DNA of 64,000 nt, taken from Shinisaurus crocodilurus (lineage: Eukaryota; Chordata; Lepidosauria; Squamata; Shinisauridae). Below, one piece after another: positions 60,735 to 64,000 of this stretch; position 1 is the first letter of the stretch; each line of letters starts with the position of its first letter. The notes under the pieces are model-generated. The model made no database searches, was not told the DNA's origin, and saw only the letters and a list, made by a program, of their open reading frames with translations. The translations under genes and the position numbers were made by a program. The stretch is from assembly GCA_021292165.1 (NCBI GenBank), contig JAHFWL010001214.1, positions 1-64,000 of the forward strand, read 5' to 3'.

Positions 60735-61397
60735 AGTTAGACTGATACAGAAGACAGAGGCCCACAGGCATGGAGAATATTGTTCCCACTTCCCTGAGCA
60801 GTGAGAAGTTCTAGGGACGGCACATCGTAGATTTGGCTTCCTTTGCACGGGAGACTGCCGAAGACCCCTGGCATTTTTCGAACGTTTGCTTGATACACAA
60901 AATATGCAGGAGCAGAACAGAAGCAGAGGCAAACAAACAGCAGGCGCTCTTACTGGAATGTGACTATCGTGGTTTAATATGCCTCTAAGCCGCCTTGAAG
61001 GGACTCTGTCCAGAAAGCTGGCCTGAAAATATTTTAAATAAAAAAAATAATGACATCTACAAGGCAACTGACTGGCTGCTCTACACCAGATCCTCAGAAT
61101 AACACGTGCGCGCACACGTACGACCCTGCCAATTCATCTTGATATTTCCATTGACGAAGGGTGCAATCCTATGCGAGCTTAGACGGAAAAAAGGCCTACA
61201 ATTCCCAGCATGCCCCAGCCTGTCATTTGGCAGAATGCGGTGACTGACTCAGGTGGAAGATGCTGTTGCCTGGTTCTTGGTGGTTGTTCTTCCTGAGCTT
61301 CCCAACCATTCCCTTCTTTTGGCAGTCCAGTCAGCTAGTGTACAAGGAAAAGGAGCATTGAGAAACAGCTGTCAATTCAACAACTTCAAATCAATCT

Positions 61398-63590
61398 AGA
61401 ATCATAGAATCATAGAAAAGTAGAGTTGGAAGGGGCCTACAAGGCCATCGAGTCCAACCCCCTGCTCAATGCAGGAATCCAGGTCAAAGCATCTCTGACA
61501 GATGTCTGTCCAGCCGCACCTTGAATGCCTCCAGACTGGGAGAGCCCACCACCTCCCTAGGTAGTTGATTCCATTGTCTTATTGCTCTGACAGTCAGGAA
61601 ATTTTTCCTGATGTTTAGGTGGAATCTAGGTTCCTGTAACTTGAGCCCATTATTCCGTGTCCTGCAAACTGGGATGAACGAGAAGAGATCTTTGCCCTCC
61701 TCTGTGTGACATCCCTTCAAATACTGGAAGAGTGCGATCATATCTCCCCTCAGTCTCCTCTTCTGAAGGCTAAACATGCCCAGTTCTTTCAGTCTCTCCT
61801 CATAGGGCCTTGTTTCCAGTCCCTTTATCATCCTTGTTGCCCTCCTCTGAACCCTCTCCAGTTTGTCTATGTCCTTGTTAAAATGAGGTGCCCAGAACTG
61901 GACACAGTACTCAAGATGAGGCCTAACCAGTGCCGAGTAAAGGGGAATTATCACTTCCCGCGATTTGGAAGCTATACTTCTATTAATACAGCCCAAAATT
62001 GCATTTGCCTTCTTTGCAGCCACGTCGCATTGCTGGCTCATATTCAGTTTGTGATCAACCACAATTCCAAGATCCTTCTCACTTGTAGTATTGTTGAGCC
62101 AAGTGTCCCCCATTCTGTAACTCTGCATTTGGTTTCCTCTCCCTAGGTGCAGCACTTGGCATTTATCCCTGTTAAATTTCATTCTGTTGTTTTCGGCCCA
62201 GCGCTCCAGCCTATCGAGGTCACTTTGAATTTTGTTTCTGTCTTCCAGAGTATTAGCTGTTCCACCCAACTTTGTGTCATCTGCAAATTTGATAAGCATT
62301 CCCTGTACCTCCTCATCCAAGTCATTAATAAAAATGTTGAAGAGCACCGGGCCCAGGACCGAGCCCTGTGGTACCCCGCTCGTTACCCTCTCCCCAGTTT
62401 GAGAAGGAACCATTGATAAGCACTCTTTGAGTCCGATTCTGTAGCCAATTGTGGATCCACCTGATAGTTGTTCCATCTAGCCCACTCTTAGCTAGCTTAC
62501 TAATCAGGATATCATGAGGCACTTTGTCGAAAGCTTTGCTGAAGTCCAGGTATATAATGTCCACAGCATTCCCACAGTCCACAAGGGAGGTTACCCGATC
62601 AAAAAATGAGATCAGATTAGTCTGACAGGATTTGTTCTTGACAAATCCATGCTGGCTTCTAGTGCTTGCAGACTGACTTCTTTATAATCTGCTCAAAAAT
62701 CTTCCCGGGGATTGATGTCAGACTGACTGGCCTATAGTTCCCAGGTTCCTCCTTCTTGCCCTTTTTGAAGATGGGAACAACATTTGCCCTCCTCCAGTCG
62801 TCTGGCACTTCACCTGTCCTCCATGATTTCTCAAAGATAATAGACAGTGGTTCTGAGAGTTCTTCTGCCAGTTCCTTTATTACTCTAGGATGCAGCTCAT
62901 CAGGCCCTGGAGATTTAAACTCGTTCAGAGTAATCAGGTGCTCCTTGACCATTTGCCTATCAATCTCAAGCTGCAATTCTGCCCCTTCAGTCTGCATTTC
63001 AGGTTTGCCAGGGGGGTCATAGACCCTCTTTGGGAGAAGACCGAGCCGAAGTAGGAATTGAACACTTCTGCCTTTTCTTTGTCTTCTGTTATCAATTTGC
63101 CATCCTCATTGCGTAGTTGAACCACCAGTTCTTTCTTCTGTCTTTTACTGTGCATGTATCTGAAGAAAGCTTTTTTGTTGCTTTTAGCATTCCTCGCTAA
63201 CCTTAGCTCATTCTCAGCTTTAGCCTTCCTGACACTATTCCTGCAGTTCTGTGCTACCTGCCTGTACTCTTCCCCTGTAGCCTGTCCTTCCTTCCACTTC
63301 CTATACGTGTCCTTTTTTGTTTTCAGGTCATCTTTGAGTTTATTGTGAAGCCACATTGGCTTCTTCTGTTGCCCTCTGCCTTTTTTCCTTGTGGGAATTG
63401 TTTGCAATTGTGCCTTTAAAATTTCCTTTTTTAAAAACTCCCACCCCTCCTGGGCTCCCTTTCTCGTGAGAGTCATTTGCCATGGGATCTTACTAATCAT
63501 TGTTCTGAGTTTGTTAAAATTGGCTTTCCTAAAATCCAGGGTACGTGTTTGGCTACACTCAGCTTTTGCTTCTGTTAGAATCAAGAACTC
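61398..63590 (-). mobile_element. CR1 LINE, 5'-truncated copy 2 with RT domain
   Basis: The minus strand holds, right to left, the inter-domain region (RNSVRKAKAENELRLARNAK, VFNSYFGSVFSQ), RT blocks [80 protein letters not shown] and KFADDTKLGG (catalytic F-A-D-D), and the C-terminus to LDRHLSEM. After these come the 3' UTR and ATTCTATGATTCTA tail at 61398. At least three frameshifts separate the blocks, and the endonuclease is missing. It is inactive. Confidence 0.94.
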
Positions 63591-63609
63591 AAAAGAATCT
63601 AAAGCACAA

Positions 63610-63740
63610 TCAGAACATAAGTAGAGCCATGCCGGACCAGACCAAAGGCCTATCTAACCCAGCATTCAGTGGCCAACCAGCTCCCTGTGGGAAACCCACA
63701 ACCAAGACAGGTGTGCAATAGCACCCTCCCTGTTCCTGAC
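63610..63740 (-). mobile_element. L3/CR1-like LINE 3' UTR fragment
   Basis: AACATAAGTAGAGCCATGCC and CCAGCATTCAGTGGCCAACC, GGGAAACCCACAACCAAGAC: the 3' end family of 40498-40800. A GAGCGAGCGAACAGA direct repeat follows at about 63825-63865. Confidence 0.7.
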
Positions 63741-64000
63741 TCCCAGCTGAGCAGGAGCACAACAGGAGAGAGGCTCCAGCTGTTTTTGGGACTGTTTTTG
63801 GGACTGTGAAAAGGCAAGCAGGCTCCCAGAGAGCGAGCGAACAGAGCGAGCGAACAGGGAGAGCAAACAGGAATTTGGCAGCGGAGTAGTACAACAACAA
63901 GTGCTGCAAGGGAAAGGCGTGGCCTGAGAGCTCATTCTGTTGAGCAGAAGCTCCTGCTGACTGCAACTACCTGGGGCTGATTGCAGCTGATTGATTGCAG

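Overview
The window reads as nuclear DNA of a squamate reptile, most likely a lizard. It has intron-bearing vertebrate genes in a matrix of degraded CR1, L2 and L3-like LINEs, tRNA- and 5S-rRNA-derived SINEs, and very many small hAT and Tc1/mariner-type DNA transposons. The species cannot be fixed from sequence alone.

Three vertebrate genes are supported. ALG8 is on the minus strand: exons 1-11 run from the start codon at 18610 down to 1715, and the C-terminal exons lie beyond the left edge. KCTD21 is on the minus strand with an intact single-exon reading frame at 27580-28362. USP35 is on the plus strand: its first two coding exons are at 57121-57802 and 59407-59542, and the catalytic part lies beyond the right edge. 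The order ALG8(-), KCTD21(-), USP35(+) matches human 11q14.1, so this is a conserved synteny block. ALG8 acts in N-glycan precursor assembly in the ER, KCTD21 is a CUL3 substrate adaptor, and USP35 is a deubiquitinase. A CpG island at 18.4-18.8 kb, with a consensus NRF-1 site, is the ALG8 promoter. A second island at 40.8-41.7 kb is the best candidate for a shared divergent promoter of KCTD21 and USP35.

Layout: 0-18.8 kb is ALG8 and its repeat-filled introns. 19-27 kb is hAT and foldback repeats plus CR1 and L3-like LINE fragments. 27.6-28.4 kb is KCTD21. 29-57 kb is the long interval between KCTD21 and USP35. It holds a YADD-type LINE at 33.8-36.1 kb, an L2 copy split by a hAT element, the CpG island, an L3-like LINE, and a deeply nested transposon cluster at 45.5-55.2 kb. 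57-60 kb is USP35, and 61.4-63.6 kb is a 5'-truncated CR1.

The most unusual object is a 4196-bp DNA transposon at 50771-54966. It has perfect 24-bp terminal inverted repeats, GGTG target duplications, several hundred bp of imperfect inverted subterminal repeats, and a decayed transposase-like reading frame. It sits inside a hAT-type repeat whose uninterrupted copy at 59645-60157 serves as an empty site. The element was itself later invaded by a GACTCG-rich hAT element, an LTR-like segment and a GC-rich 350-bp segment. At least eight other small hAT copies have recognisable 8-bp target duplications, and most of these carry TA at their centre, as described for Buster-type hATs.
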